Below are positions 33,939 to 43,291 of a stretch of DNA of 64,000 bases, piece after piece (the stretch's first letter is position 1; each line of letters begins with the position of its first letter). Below the pieces are notes generated by a model. The model worked only from the letters and a program-made list of their open reading frames with translations, was not told the DNA's origin and made no database searches. The position numbers were made by a program, and so were the translations under genes. This stretch comes from Pseudomonas sp. GL-B-19. Its GTDB lineage: Bacteria; Pseudomonadota; Gammaproteobacteria; Pseudomonadales; Pseudomonadaceae. The stretch is taken from NCBI RefSeq assembly GCF_019956415.1, contig NZ_JAHBDK010000086.1:124001-188000 (forward strand), in the 5' to 3' direction.

Positions 33939-35969
33939 TCACAGATCCAGCACCAACGGCTGCGAACCCTGCGCCGGCACCGCACAACAAATCAGCACTT
34001 CTCCTGCGCCGGGCACTTCTGCCGGTACCTGTGGATAACTCACCGCACCGCTGATCAGACGGGTTTTGCAGGTCCCGCAGGATCCGCCGCGGCAACTGAA
34101 CTCCGGGCGCAAACCACGGCTTTCGGCCAACTCCAGCAAACTCCCGCTATCGGGCTTCCAGCGCGCTTCTTTGGCCGAGCGCTCGAACACGACCGCCACC
34201 GATGTCGTGGCGGCCGGTGGTTGCTCGATGACCACGGCATCCGGGTCGGGTATCCGGCGCAACGTTGACGGGCCAAAGGTCTCGGCGTGAATCCTCGAAT
34301 CACGGATGTCCATCTCACGCAGGCTGTCGTACATCGCCTGGGTAAAACTGCCTGGACCGCAGAGGACAAAATCCAGCTGATCGTAGTCTTCCACCTCGAG
34401 CATGGTCTTGAGCAGGTCGGCGTCGATCCGCCCGGTCAGGTCAAACTCTTCGCCTTCACGCGCATCGGGCTCCGGCTGACTGAGCAAACGCAGGACGCGC
34501 ACCGCGTCGCCGAGCCCGTCGAGCAAGCGGTTCAGTTCCGAGCGAAACGGTTGATCGGCCAAGGCTCGCGAACTCTGGAAGAACCAGGTCGGGCGGATGC
34601 TTCGCGTGCGCAGGCCTTGATAAACCACTTCGCGCACCATCGACAGCAGCGGCGTAATGCCCACGCCCGCGGCCAGCAACACCAGCGGGCGCCGCTCATG
34701 AGGTGCCACCGTGAAATGCCCTTGAGGCGCACGGGCCTCCAGAACATCACCGACACGAATCCGCTCATGCAGATGCGATGACACCAACCCGTCACGCTTC
34801 ACGCTGATACGGAAAAAATCATCAGACGGCGCGCTCGACAGGCTATACGTGCGGATATGCACATCACCGGCAATGTTGAATCGCAGGGGCAAATGCTGCC
34901 CGGCCTGAAACACCGGCAACCCGGCGCCATCGGTGGGCTCCAGATAAATCGAACGGATGTTTTGGCTTTCCGATTCGATACGCACTACCCGCAGCGGCCG
35001 CCAGCAATCACCCAAGGCCTTGGCTTGCAAACGCGCGGAGGCCTGCGTCCAAGTGCCGGTCAGCAGGCTGGTGGGCGACATGCCGTCGAAGCGCCAGCGC
35101 AAGGCCAGCGCCGCAGGCCGACGCACCACGCGCTCGACCTCGAAGGTCCACAGCCGCTCGGCGCCTTGAAAGGCTTCGATTTGCGGGCCGTCGAGGATGA
35201 TCTCGGTGCGCCCACAGAGGTGCAGCAGGTCACCTGAATTGAAATCGATGAACAACAAACCAGCGCGAGGATTGATCAGCAGATTGCCCAGCGTGTTGAA
35301 ATGCAGGTTGCCGGCGAAGTCCGGAATGGTCAGGCGATTGCCCTCTACCTGTACGAAACCGGCCTGCCCGCCCCGGTGAGAAACATCCACCGAACGCTGA
35401 CCATCGACGTCCACGTAGCTGGCGACAAAGAACGTATCCGTCTCGACGATCATGGCTCTGGCCGCGTCATCCAGTTCATTCAGGTGCTGTGCAACGCGGC
35501 TCGCGGGGTCCGCCAATGGCACCGAGCGAAACTGGCGCAATTGAATGTATTGGGGGCAGTTGCCGAATGATTGCTCCACCGTCACGCCGAATCCGCCGGC
35601 CGTCACCGCGTCGACTCGACCATTGAGGCGGTTGCGACGTCGGGTGTGCAGTTCGATACCGAGCAGACCGATGGCGGCACCGTCTTGCAGTTGCGCGGGG
35701 TCATCGGCACTCGGCAAACAGTCGAACTGCAACAGTGAAGGGTCGGGAGAATGAGCGAAGCCCGGCGGCCCTTCAAGAATGCTGGCCCAAGGGTTGCCAT
35801 CGGCATCTACGGCGCCGTACAGCATGAACGGCAGTTGTTGATAGAACGTGCGGTGCTGATCCGGCATCTGACTGCGAATCACCCTGCGACCGAACGCCTC
35901 CATTCGCTCGGCAACACCCACATGAGCTTGCAGCTGTTTCTCGCCGGTGTGCCAAGGTGAATGTTCCAT
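33939..35969 (-). CDS. PNPOx-like / FAD-NAD reductase / [2Fe-2S] ferredoxin fusion oxidoreductase
   Basis: A 676-residue three-part soluble redox protein. Residues about 1-310 are a pyridoxamine-phosphate-oxidase-like split-barrel flavin domain (GNCPQYIQLRQ; SHRGGQAGFV; NTLGNLLINPRAGLLFIDF). Residues about 325-570 are a ferredoxin-reductase module: RTYSLSSAP (FAD), LLAAGVGITPLLSMVR (NAD ribose) and DFVLCGPGSF. The C-terminus carries a plant-type [2Fe-2S] site, CRGGSCGTC plus a downstream Cys (ICCA). Electrons probably flow NAD(P)H to FAD to 2Fe-2S to an unknown acceptor. A GST gene lies 62 nt upstream on the same strand. No physiological substrate is evident. Confidence 0.87.
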   Translation of the reverse strand: MEHSPWHTGEKQLQAHVGVAERMEAFGRRVIRSQMPDQHRTFYQQLPFMLYGAVDADGNPWASILEGPPGFAHSPDPSLLQFDCLPSADDPAQLQDGAAIGLLGIELHTRRRNRLNGRVDAVTAGGFGVTVEQSFGNCPQYIQLRQFRSVPLADPASRVAQHLNELDDAARAMIVETDTFFVASYVDVDGQRSVDVSHRGGQAGFVQVEGNRLTIPDFAGNLHFNTLGNLLINPRAGLLFIDFNSGDLLHLCGRTEIILDGPQIEAFQGAERLWTFEVERVVRRPAALALRWRFDGMSPTSLLTGTWTQASARLQAKALGDCWRPLRVVRIESESQNIRSIYLEPTDGAGLPVFQAGQHLPLRFNIAGDVHIRTYSLSSAPSDDFFRISVKRDGLVSSHLHERIRVGDVLEARAPQGHFTVAPHERRPLVLLAAGVGITPLLSMVREVVYQGLRTRSIRPTWFFQSSRALADQPFRSELNRLLDGLGDAVRVLRLLSQPEPDAREGEEFDLTGRIDADLLKTMLEVEDYDQLDFVLCGPGSFTQAMYDSLREMDIRDSRIHAETFGPSTLRRIPDPDAVVIEQPPAATTSVAVVFERSAKEARWKPDSGSLLELAESRGLRPEFSCRGGSCGTCKTRLISGAVSYPQVPAEVPGAGEVLICCAVPAQGSQPLVLDL

Positions 35970-36031
35970 AACGGTTTTCCCCTACGCCTATTGCGCACAG
36001 TGAACAGCCCGAGCAGGTCGGGCCGTGAGCA

Positions 36032-36658
36032 TCAGGCAGTTTTTTGCAAACCGGCCACGGTACGCGGCATGCCGACAAAACCAGGCAAGGCTTCAACCCG
36101 CGCCAGCCAGGCGCGGATGTTGGCGTAGTCGTCCAACGAGACATTGCCTTCCGGCGCATGGGCGATGTAGCTGTAGGCGGCCACATCGGCGATGGTTGGC
36201 TCGGCGCCCGCCAGGTACGGCGTTGCAGCCAGTTCTTGATTGATCACTTTGAGCACGGTATGGGAATAAGCGATGACCTCTTCAGCGTTGTAAGGCCCAC
36301 CAAACACCGTGATCACCCGCGCCCTGGCCGGGCCAAAGGCAATTGGCCCGGCGGCAACGGACAACCACCGCTGAACCTTGGCTGCTCCGACTGGATCAGC
36401 CGGCAGCCAGCGACCGTTTCCATATTTCTGAGCCAGATAAACCAGGATCGCATTGGAGTCGGCCAGCACCACGCCTTGATCATCAATGACGGGCACCTGA
36501 CCGAACGAATTGAGTGCCAGAAAGTCCGGTTGCTTGTGCTCGCCCTTAGCCAAATCGACAAAGATCAGCTCGGTCGGCAGTTGCAGCAGCGACAGCATCA
36601 GCTCCACACGGTGAGCATGGCCGGAACGAGGGAAGTTGTAGAGTTTGATCGCTTGCAT
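36032..36658 (-). CDS. Glutathione S-transferase family protein
   Basis: A 208-residue GST: N-terminal thioredoxin fold (MQAIKLYNFPRSGHAHRVELML, with Ser12 in the usual catalytic region; cis-Pro at QVPVIDD; glutathione contact ADSNAILVYLA) and an all-helical C-terminal domain (PTIADVAAYSYIAHAPEG). ATG at 36658 is chosen over a TTG frame start at 36733. It is 62 nt upstream of, and co-directional with, the flavin/2Fe-2S fusion, and downstream of a LysR regulator, so the three may be one stress or detoxification unit. Substrate unknown. Confidence 0.9.
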   Translation of the reverse strand: MQAIKLYNFPRSGHAHRVELMLSLLQLPTELIFVDLAKGEHKQPDFLALNSFGQVPVIDDQGVVLADSNAILVYLAQKYGNGRWLPADPVGAAKVQRWLSVAAGPIAFGPARARVITVFGGPYNAEEVIAYSHTVLKVINQELAATPYLAGAEPTIADVAAYSYIAHAPEGNVSLDDYANIRAWLARVEALPGFVGMPRTVAGLQKTA

Positions 36659-36788
36659 GGTCGACTCCGCTGGGTGGTGGCGCCGTTCAGGAAGGATCAG
36701 CACCGATGGACGCCATCTTCCACCCACAACCAAAACAACAGAATAACCAGTAAACGCAATCCATTATTTCATTCAGCGCAATAACCCA

Positions 36789-37691
36789 TTAACCGCGCAG
36801 CGACGGATGTTCTCTTAATGTTGTCACGGCGAAATCGACAAAACTGCGGACTCGCACCGGCGCCTTGCGGCCACCCTGGTAGACCACATGAATGGGTAAC
36901 GCAGGTAGCTCGAAGTCAGCCAGCACGATTTCCAATTCACCGGCGGCAACGTTGCTGGCCACTTGATAAGACAGGACCCGAGTGAATCCCAAACCCATGC
37001 ATGCCGCCATGATGGCCGCCTGATTGGCGGTGACCACCAGACGCGGTTCCGGACGTACATTCAGCGGCTCGCCCCCTTCAAGGAATGGCCAGGTTCTTTG
37101 CTGCCCAATGGACGACGTTGCAACGATCGGGGCAGCAGTGAGCTCGTTTGGGTGCCGTGGCCTGCCACGGGCCGCCAAAAACGTCGGGGAAGCACAAACC
37201 ACCCGCCGCACCTCACCCACTCGAATCGCATGTTGATTGCTGTCAGGCAACTCACCGATGCGCACCGCCACATCAATGCCCTCCTCGACCATGCTCACAA
37301 CCCGGTCAACCAGTAAGGCATTGATGCTGACTTCAGGAAATTGAGAGAGATAACCGACCATCACCGGTGTGACAAACAACTCACCGAACAACACCGGCGC
37401 GGTGATCGTCAGTTGCCCGCGGGGCTGGGCATGACTGCCGGCGGCCGAATCCTCCGCTTCCTGCAGTTCGGCAAGAATCCTCCGACAATCCTCCAAATAA
37501 CGCTGCCCCGCCTCGCTCAAATGCACGCTGCGGGTAGTACGCGTCAGCAACAGAGTGCCAATGCGTTTCTCCAGCGCTGCCACCGCCCGGGTGACACTGG
37601 CCGCCGACATCCCCAAACGCCGCGCCGCCGCCGAGAAACCTTGTTCCTGGGCCACGGCGGCGAAGACCTGCATTTCCTGGAATCGGTCCAT
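36789..37691 (-). CDS. LysR family transcriptional regulator
   Basis: A 300-residue LysR regulator: winged HTH at the N-terminus (MDRFQEMQVFAAVAQEQGFSAAARRLGMSAASVTRAVAALE), then a periplasmic-binding-like effector domain from about residue 90. It reads toward the GST gene 130 nt downstream, on the same strand, so it may regulate GST and the flavin/2Fe-2S fusion. The effector is unknown. The DALRS-type HTH resembles the branch that controls quinone- and stress-responsive reductases. Confidence 0.9.
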   Translation of the reverse strand: MDRFQEMQVFAAVAQEQGFSAAARRLGMSAASVTRAVAALEKRIGTLLLTRTTRSVHLSEAGQRYLEDCRRILAELQEAEDSAAGSHAQPRGQLTITAPVLFGELFVTPVMVGYLSQFPEVSINALLVDRVVSMVEEGIDVAVRIGELPDSNQHAIRVGEVRRVVCASPTFLAARGRPRHPNELTAAPIVATSSIGQQRTWPFLEGGEPLNVRPEPRLVVTANQAAIMAACMGLGFTRVLSYQVASNVAAGELEIVLADFELPALPIHVVYQGGRKAPVRVRSFVDFAVTTLREHPSLRG

Positions 37692-37713
37692 GGGGCATGT
37701 CCTTTATTCAGAT

Positions 37714-37744
37714 AAAAAAATCGCAGCTGTAGGCTGCGATTTTT
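37714..37744 (-). terminator. Rho-independent terminator
   Basis: AATCGCAGC-N5-GCTGCGATT stem flanked by A and T runs, forming a symmetrical hairpin usable from either strand. It follows the stop of the minus-strand gene 37763-38098 by about 20 nt and precedes the LysR start, so it probably separates those two transcripts. Confidence 0.8.
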
Positions 37745-37762
37745 AATATCACGAAGTGGTTT

Positions 37763-38098
37763 CTAAAGCTGCTGATCAATCAAAACCGCGTTGGTATAGA
37801 TCAAGCTTCCATCGCTCGCTCGATGCCCGACCAAATGGTACTGACCGCGCTCGAGGTGCAAGTAGACGCGCATTTGGCAGTCGGACAAGGGGCCATATCC
37901 CTCTGGCACGATCAAATCCAATGTAGCCATGTCGACATCGACCATGACTTCACGCTCATGTGACTTCTGCAGGCGTTCTTCAGCTTGCTCCAGGCGCTGA
38001 CGGAGGGGGACATCGACGTAAAAATGGATTTCACCCACGGGGGTGGATTTTTGGTCGCGGCTGGTTTTGCACCACCCGTCGATCGTCAGGGCACTCAT
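37763..38098 (-). CDS. Conserved hypothetical protein, 111 residues
   Basis: A soluble 111-residue protein with no signal peptide or membrane helix. It has a beta-rich, charged pattern (VGEIHFYVDVPLRQRLEQAEERL followed by DVDMATLDLIVPEGYGPLSDCQMRVYLHLERGQYHLVGHRASDGSLIYTNAVLID). I do not recognise the family. ATG at 38098 is well placed and a terminator follows the stop. It diverges from the oxidase operon 473 nt away. Not obviously related to the oxidase. Confidence 0.7.
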   Translation of the reverse strand: MSALTIDGWCKTSRDQKSTPVGEIHFYVDVPLRQRLEQAEERLQKSHEREVMVDVDMATLDLIVPEGYGPLSDCQMRVYLHLERGQYHLVGHRASDGSLIYTNAVLIDQQL

Positions 38099-38571
38099 GA
38101 CGAAACCTCCATTGTGGACTGCTGGACTCTGTAGTTCTGTTCTCTTCTCAATGACATCCGCTTCTGGCCAGTTCTGCCATCCGTCATCGGAAGTGAGTAT
38201 AGCTGGCGACCGGGCCTCGCTTGCTGTAACCGCGTCGGCAGAAGGTCATCTGCTTCATCGGAAAAACTCATGTGATGGGATGTTTTTCAGCGTTTTTCCA
38301 ATCATGTTGACTGATCTATGCCCATCTAGTCCCGAGAGACGTGATGCTGAATATCTATAGTTGCATGTAGCGAATAGCTTTAAACAATTAACGTAATGTT
38401 CGAATTGGAATATTGGTCAGCCGTTTCTCAGAAAAAGCGCCTGTTCCGTCCATGCACTATACTTCTGGCTGATTTTACCGTCGCAATGGATGGTACTTGT
38501 CTGCCCTGCTTGGACGTCAGTGGCGATGCTTTTGCATCACCACTGAGCAACAGGAATAGGATGAAGAGAAA
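38099..38571. promoter_or_regulatory. Divergent intergenic region upstream of the oxidase operon
   Basis: 473 nt without a convincing gene. It is clearly richer in A and T than the core genes, most so from 38330 to 38420. It must hold the promoters of the 111-residue gene (minus) and of the oxidase operon (plus). I searched by eye for an FNR/Anr-type TTGAT-N4-ATCAA site and found none. A 61-codon ORF near its right end has no recognisable product. Confidence 0.5.
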
Positions 38572-40044
38572 ATGGCAATAGCAATTGTCTTGATACTAAT
38601 CGTTATTGCATCAGTGCTGTTTCATATACTAGCGCCGTGGCAGGCGACACCGGCAGCTTCCAACTGGGGGTCAATAGACACCACCCTCTTCATCACCCTG
38701 ATCATTAGCGGAATATTTTTCATCGCCATCACGGTATTTATGGCGGTAGCCGTGATGCGGTATCGTCACAAGGAGGGTTCCAGGGCGGCTTACCAGCCAG
38801 AAAATAAAAAGTTGGAAGTATGGTTAATTATCGTTACCTCAGTGGGTATTGCCGGGATGTTGGCGCCAGGTCTGGTTGTTTACAACGATTTCATCCGGGT
38901 GCCGAAAAATGCTTACGAACTTGAAGTGGTCGCCCAGCAGTGGCAGTGGGCCTTTCGTTTTCCCGGTCAAGACGGAAAGCTGGGCAGATCGGATATTAAG
39001 TTTATTGCTCCTGCCAATCCCCTCGGCCTTGATCCCAAGGATCCTGTAGGGCAAGACGATGTGCTTGTATTAAATAATGAAGTTCGCCTTCCGCTCAATC
39101 GGCCGGTGAAAGTTTTATTGCGCTCTAAAGATGTTCTGCACGATTTTTATGTACCGCAAATTCGCAGCAAGATGGACATGGTGCCAGGGATGGTGTCGTA
39201 CTTTTGGTTTACGCCGACTAAAACCGGAAAATATGAAACCCTTTGCGCTGAATATTGTGGCGTAGGTCATTACAACATGCGCGGCCATATGATCGTGGAA
39301 GAGCAAGGCGCCTTCGATCAATGGCTGAACAGCCAACCGACTTTTGCCCAGACATTAACGACAGCTGCCAAACCCAGTCGGGACAGCATGCTGGAAAAAG
39401 GTCGCCTGTTGGTCGAAAAATACGGCTGCGGTGCCTGCCATAGTCAGGATGGCAATAACAGTCTCGGCCCGGGATGGAAGGGATTGTACGGCCGCACTGA
39501 ACAGCTTGCCGATGGCACCAGTGTGCTGGTCGATGAGGCCTACCTGAAAGAGTCGATCCTCGATCCGAAGGCCCGACTGGTACAGGGCTACCCGCCGATA
39601 ATGGTGGCCTATACTCTCAATGACGATGAACTGGGTGCTCTCGTCGCCCTGATCAAATCGCTGGGTGCTGCGCGGCAAGACAATGAACCTTCTGCCAGCG
39701 ACGCGTCGGGCCCAGGTGACGACTTGGCGACGCAGGGGCAGCGGCTGGCCGGGTCGCTCGGCTGTCTGGCCTGCCACAGTGTCGATGGCAGCAAGGGTGT
39801 CGGCCCCAGCTGGCAGGGCGTGTATGGCAAGACAGAAACCCTAGCCGACGGTACGAGTATCAAGGTCGATGAGGGCTATATAAAGGATTCGATTCTTAAT
39901 CCCAGCGCCAAAATCGTCAAAGGCTATGCACCCGTCATGCCGGCCTTTGCTCCGAGTGATCAGGAGTTGAACGCACTGATCGCTTTTATCAAATCCAAAG
40001 CGAATACCGACGCCGATGCGAGCAAGGCGGAGCCAGGGAAGTAG
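38572..40044 (+). CDS. coxB: Cytochrome c oxidase subunit II with two cytochrome c domains
   Basis: 490 residues. Two membrane helices (about 1-20 region and 38-63, then 82-105), a cupredoxin domain with all CuA ligands (His190, Cys225, Glu227, Cys229, His233, Met236, in LCAEYCGVGHYNM), then two tandem class I cytochrome c domains: CGACH at 286-290 with Met344, and CLACH at 398-402 with Met456. The two domains are about half identical (for example LADGTS-x-x-VDE-x-Y in both), a recent-looking duplication. Electrons from a soluble donor probably pass through these haems to CuA. First gene of a five-gene operon; its codon use is more AT-rich than core genes. Confidence 0.93.
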   Translation: MAIAIVLILIVIASVLFHILAPWQATPAASNWGSIDTTLFITLIISGIFFIAITVFMAVAVMRYRHKEGSRAAYQPENKKLEVWLIIVTSVGIAGMLAPGLVVYNDFIRVPKNAYELEVVAQQWQWAFRFPGQDGKLGRSDIKFIAPANPLGLDPKDPVGQDDVLVLNNEVRLPLNRPVKVLLRSKDVLHDFYVPQIRSKMDMVPGMVSYFWFTPTKTGKYETLCAEYCGVGHYNMRGHMIVEEQGAFDQWLNSQPTFAQTLTTAAKPSRDSMLEKGRLLVEKYGCGACHSQDGNNSLGPGWKGLYGRTEQLADGTSVLVDEAYLKESILDPKARLVQGYPPIMVAYTLNDDELGALVALIKSLGAARQDNEPSASDASGPGDDLATQGQRLAGSLGCLACHSVDGSKGVGPSWQGVYGKTETLADGTSIKVDEGYIKDSILNPSAKIVKGYAPVMPAFAPSDQELNALIAFIKSKANTDADASKAEPGK

Positions 40045-40093
40045 CCGTAAAGCAGCCAGGAATGCACCGAAACTTCGACAGGAGGATGACGTG

Positions 40094-41869
40094 ATGGCCT
40101 ATGCGGAGCAAGCCGAAACAGAAGCACTGCACGAGCCTAAAAGCTTCCTGACCAAATATATCTGGAGTCAGGACCACAAGGTCATAGCTGTTCAATATTC
40201 CTTGACGGCTCTGTTCGTGGGTCTTATCGCCGTGGTGTTGTCCGACTTGATGCGCATGCAGATAGGCTTTCCCGGTAGTTTGGCGTTCATGGATGCCAGT
40301 GCTTACTATCAGGCGATGACCATGCACGGCATGATCATGGTCATTTACTTGCTGACGGCCTTGTTTCTGGGTGGCTTCGGCAACTATCTGATCCCGCTGA
40401 TGGTGGGCGCCCGCGACATGGTCTTCCCCTATGTCAACATGCTGAGTTACTGGTTCTACCTGCTAGCGGTAGTGGTGTTGCTCTCCAGTTTCTTTGTCCC
40501 GGGCGGCCCCACCGGGGCGGGCTGGACGCTCTATCCGCCACAGTCCATTTCTCAGGGAACACCAGGGGTCGAGTGGGGCATCGTCCTGATGCTCGTCTCA
40601 CTGGCGATTTTTATTGTCGCAGCCACCATGGGCGGGTTGAACTACGTAACCACGGTGTTGCAGGCGCGCACGCACGGCATGACATTGTTTCGCATGCCGC
40701 TCTCCGTATGGGGAATTTTCATGGCCTCGATTATGGCCTTGTTGGCTTTCCCGGCGTTATTTGTCAGTGCGGTCATGATGCTGTTTGACAAGCTGTTGGG
40801 CACCAGCTTCTTTATGCCGGCGATGATCTCGCTGGGGCAGCAGCTCGATCACCAGGGTGGCAGCCCAATATTATTCCAGCACCTGTTCTGGTTCTTCGGC
40901 CACCCGGAGGTCTACATCGTTGCTCTCCCTGCGTTTGGTTTGGTCTCCGACTTGATCAGCACGCATGCGCGTAAAAATATCTTCGGCTACCGAATGATGG
41001 TGTGGGCCATTATTGCGATCGGTGTACTCAGCTTTGTAGTCTGGGCGCACCATATGTATGTCAGCGGAATGAACCCGTACTTTGGCTTTTTCTTCGCCGT
41101 CACCACCTTGATCATCGCGGTGCCAACCGCACTGAAAGTCTACAACTGGGTGCTGACCCTGTGGCGGGGCGATATCCATCTGACCGTGCCGATGCTGTTT
41201 GCCCTGGCCTTTATTGTCACCTTCCTGGTCGGCGGTCTGACCGGGTTGTTTCTCGGCAATGTGATCGTGGATATTCCACTCTCGGACACCTATTTCGTCG
41301 TAGCCCATTTTCATATGGTCATGGGGGTTGCACCGGTACTGGTGGTGTTCGGCGGCATTTATCACTGGTTCCCGAAAGTAACCGGGCGCATGTTTAACGA
41401 CACCCTGGGCAAGCTGCATTTCTGGATTACCTTTCTGGGCACCTACGCCATCTTCTTCCCCATGCACTACCTGGGATTCCAGGGCATGCCACGCCGTTAC
41501 TACGCCTATGAAAACTACGCGTTCATCCCGCAGTCGGCGCAAGATTTGAATGCCTTCATTACGGTGGTCGCATTGACCGTTGGCGTTTCCCAGCTGCTGT
41601 TTGTGTTCAACCTGGCCTGGAGTGCATTTAAGGGCAAGCCCGCAGGCAGTAATCCCTGGGGCGCGGCCAGTCTGGAATGGCAAACGCCGAATACCCCGCC
41701 GATCCACGGTAACTGGGGAGCAAAGCTGCCGGTCGTGCATCGCTGGGCCTATGACTACAGTGTGCCGGGGATAGAACAGGATTTCGTTCCGCAAACGGTC
41801 TCCGCCGAGGAGCTGGAGCACATGCGGCAACTGAGTGCCGGAACCAAGATAGCGGACGTTAAAACATGA
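40094..41869 (+). CDS. coxA: Cytochrome c oxidase subunit I
   Basis: The catalytic haem-copper subunit, 591 residues and twelve expected helices. Ligands: His78 (low-spin haem) in MTMHGMIM, His270 with Glu272 and Tyr274 (GHPEVY, the His-Tyr cross-link and the A1-type Glu), His319/His320 (CuB, WAHHMY) and His405/His407 (VAHFHMVMG). The D-channel Asp is at MVGARDM. It reduces O2 to water and pumps protons at the inner membrane. ATG at 40094 has GGAGG 8 nt upstream; the frame is open upstream into the end of coxB but without a ribosome site. Its last codons overlap the next gene by 4 nt. Confidence 0.96.
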   Translation: MAYAEQAETEALHEPKSFLTKYIWSQDHKVIAVQYSLTALFVGLIAVVLSDLMRMQIGFPGSLAFMDASAYYQAMTMHGMIMVIYLLTALFLGGFGNYLIPLMVGARDMVFPYVNMLSYWFYLLAVVVLLSSFFVPGGPTGAGWTLYPPQSISQGTPGVEWGIVLMLVSLAIFIVAATMGGLNYVTTVLQARTHGMTLFRMPLSVWGIFMASIMALLAFPALFVSAVMMLFDKLLGTSFFMPAMISLGQQLDHQGGSPILFQHLFWFFGHPEVYIVALPAFGLVSDLISTHARKNIFGYRMMVWAIIAIGVLSFVVWAHHMYVSGMNPYFGFFFAVTTLIIAVPTALKVYNWVLTLWRGDIHLTVPMLFALAFIVTFLVGGLTGLFLGNVIVDIPLSDTYFVVAHFHMVMGVAPVLVVFGGIYHWFPKVTGRMFNDTLGKLHFWITFLGTYAIFFPMHYLGFQGMPRRYYAYENYAFIPQSAQDLNAFITVVALTVGVSQLLFVFNLAWSAFKGKPAGSNPWGAASLEWQTPNTPPIHGNWGAKLPVVHRWAYDYSVPGIEQDFVPQTVSAEELEHMRQLSAGTKIADVKT

Positions 41870-42558
41870 GCAGGTTGCTATTGAGAAACGCCGATGGCGC
41901 TGACCCCGGCGGCAGCTGGAGTCGCGATCCTGGGGATGTTCAGTCCGCTGAGGGGGCCGATAGAAATCAAACCGCAAGAGTGGGCCTGCGCTTATTTCTG
42001 GTCGTGGTGAGTTCGTTATTCTTTCTCTTCCTGATCGCCTTTATTGCCCGCTCACAAATGGCCGACTGGCTGCCCCTGACAGAGCCCTTGGCGCCGTTAG
42101 CCAATCTCTGGCAGTTATGGCTGAATTCGGCTTTTTTGGTGTTCAGTTGCATTGCACTGCAGTGGTCGCGTATGGCCGCCCGACAGGCGCAACTGGGCGC
42201 AACGGTCATTGGTTTTGCGTTGGGGGGCGTGTTTGCCATTGCCTTTCTGACGGGACAACTCTGGGTCTGGCAGCAGTTTGTCGCCTGGGGCTATTTTGTC
42301 GCCAGCAATCCGGCCAACAGTTTCTTCTACCTGTTGACCGGGCTGCATGGGCTCCACCTGCTGGGCGGGTTGATAGCCTGGGGCATAATCGTTGCTAAAT
42401 TTCTGCATCGCGTGCCGTTGCCGCAACTCAGCGTCAGCGTAGAGCTCTGTGCCACCTATTGGCACTACTTACTCGGTCTTTGGTTCGTGCTATTCGCTTT
42501 ACTGGCCAGCACGCCACAAACCTATGAAGCCATCGCCAGATTCTGCGGCCTGAGGTGA
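41866..42558 (+). CDS. Cytochrome c oxidase subunit III-like protein (first copy)
   Basis: A 230-residue membrane protein with five predicted helices after a charged 35-residue N-terminus. Motifs of heme-copper oxidase subunit III: FFYLLTGLHGLHLLGGLIAWGII near 150-175 and CATYWHYLLGLWFVLFALL near 195-215. It overlaps coxA by 4 nt. A second subunit-III-like gene follows 6 nt later, so either both join the complex or one has taken another role. The pairing is uncommon in Pseudomonas aa3 operons. Confidence 0.88.
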   Translation: MSRLLLRNADGADPGGSWSRDPGDVQSAEGADRNQTARVGLRLFLVVVSSLFFLFLIAFIARSQMADWLPLTEPLAPLANLWQLWLNSAFLVFSCIALQWSRMAARQAQLGATVIGFALGGVFAIAFLTGQLWVWQQFVAWGYFVASNPANSFFYLLTGLHGLHLLGGLIAWGIIVAKFLHRVPLPQLSVSVELCATYWHYLLGLWFVLFALLASTPQTYEAIARFCGLR

Positions 42559-42564
42559 AAAGCC

Positions 42565-43278
42565 ATGGCATCGCACCCACAAGCCCCAGTCGAATCCAGT
42601 TCATCCAATCCACCAGACTCAACGCCTGCACCAGGATGGCAGGGCATCGCCAGCGACTGGTCCTCGGATAAAGAGGCCTTCAAGCAGGTCCCCTGGGGCA
42701 AGGCGATGATGTGGATATTCCTGCTCAGCGATACTTTTATATTCAGCTGTTTTTTAACCGGCTACATGTCGGTACGCATGACCATCACCACGGCCTGGCC
42801 GAACCCCAGTGAAGTGTTCGCATTGACGATCGGCGGTAGAGAAATCCCACTTATTCTGATCGCCATCATGACCTTTGTGCTGATCAGTAGCAGCGGCACC
42901 ATGGCCATGGCCGTTAATTTCGCCTATCGCCGTGATCGCGCGAAAACCACTGCCCTGATGCTGGCGACCGCCGCCTTGGGTGTGACCTTCGTCAGCATGC
43001 AGGCATTTGAATGGAGCAAACTCATCGCAGAAGGAGTGCGTCCCTGGGGGAACCCCATGGGGGCGGCGCAATTTGGTGCCAGCTTTTTCATGATTACCGG
43101 TTTCCACGGACTGCATGTGTCAATCGGCGCCATCTACCTGAGCATTGTGGCTCTGAAAGTATCGCGGGGAGATTATGAGCGCTCCGGAAACTATCAGAAC
43201 GTCGAGATAGCCGGGCTTTATTGGCACTTCGTGGATTTGGTGTGGGTGTTTATTTTTGCTTTCTTCTATTTATGGTAG
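42565..43278 (+). CDS. coxC: Cytochrome c oxidase subunit III-like protein (second copy)
   Basis: A 237-residue membrane protein with five predicted helices and subunit III signatures MMWIFLLSDTFIFSCFLTGYMSVRM near residue 49 and SFFMITGFHGLHVSIGAIYLSIVAL followed by YWHFVDLVWVFIFAFFYLW at the end. It matches canonical COX3/CyoC better than the preceding copy, including the Glu/Trp-rich QAFEWSKLI segment. Gene spacing (6 nt after the first copy, overlapping nothing) supports co-expression. Confidence 0.9.
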   Translation: MASHPQAPVESSSSNPPDSTPAPGWQGIASDWSSDKEAFKQVPWGKAMMWIFLLSDTFIFSCFLTGYMSVRMTITTAWPNPSEVFALTIGGREIPLILIAIMTFVLISSSGTMAMAVNFAYRRDRAKTTALMLATAALGVTFVSMQAFEWSKLIAEGVRPWGNPMGAAQFGASFFMITGFHGLHVSIGAIYLSIVALKVSRGDYERSGNYQNVEIAGLYWHFVDLVWVFIFAFFYLW

Positions 43279-43291
43279 AGGAGCACCGGTG

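Noticed and set aside
38396..38581. 61-codon ORF just before coxB
   Set aside because: Overlaps the coxB ribosome region, lacks its own and has no recognisable product.
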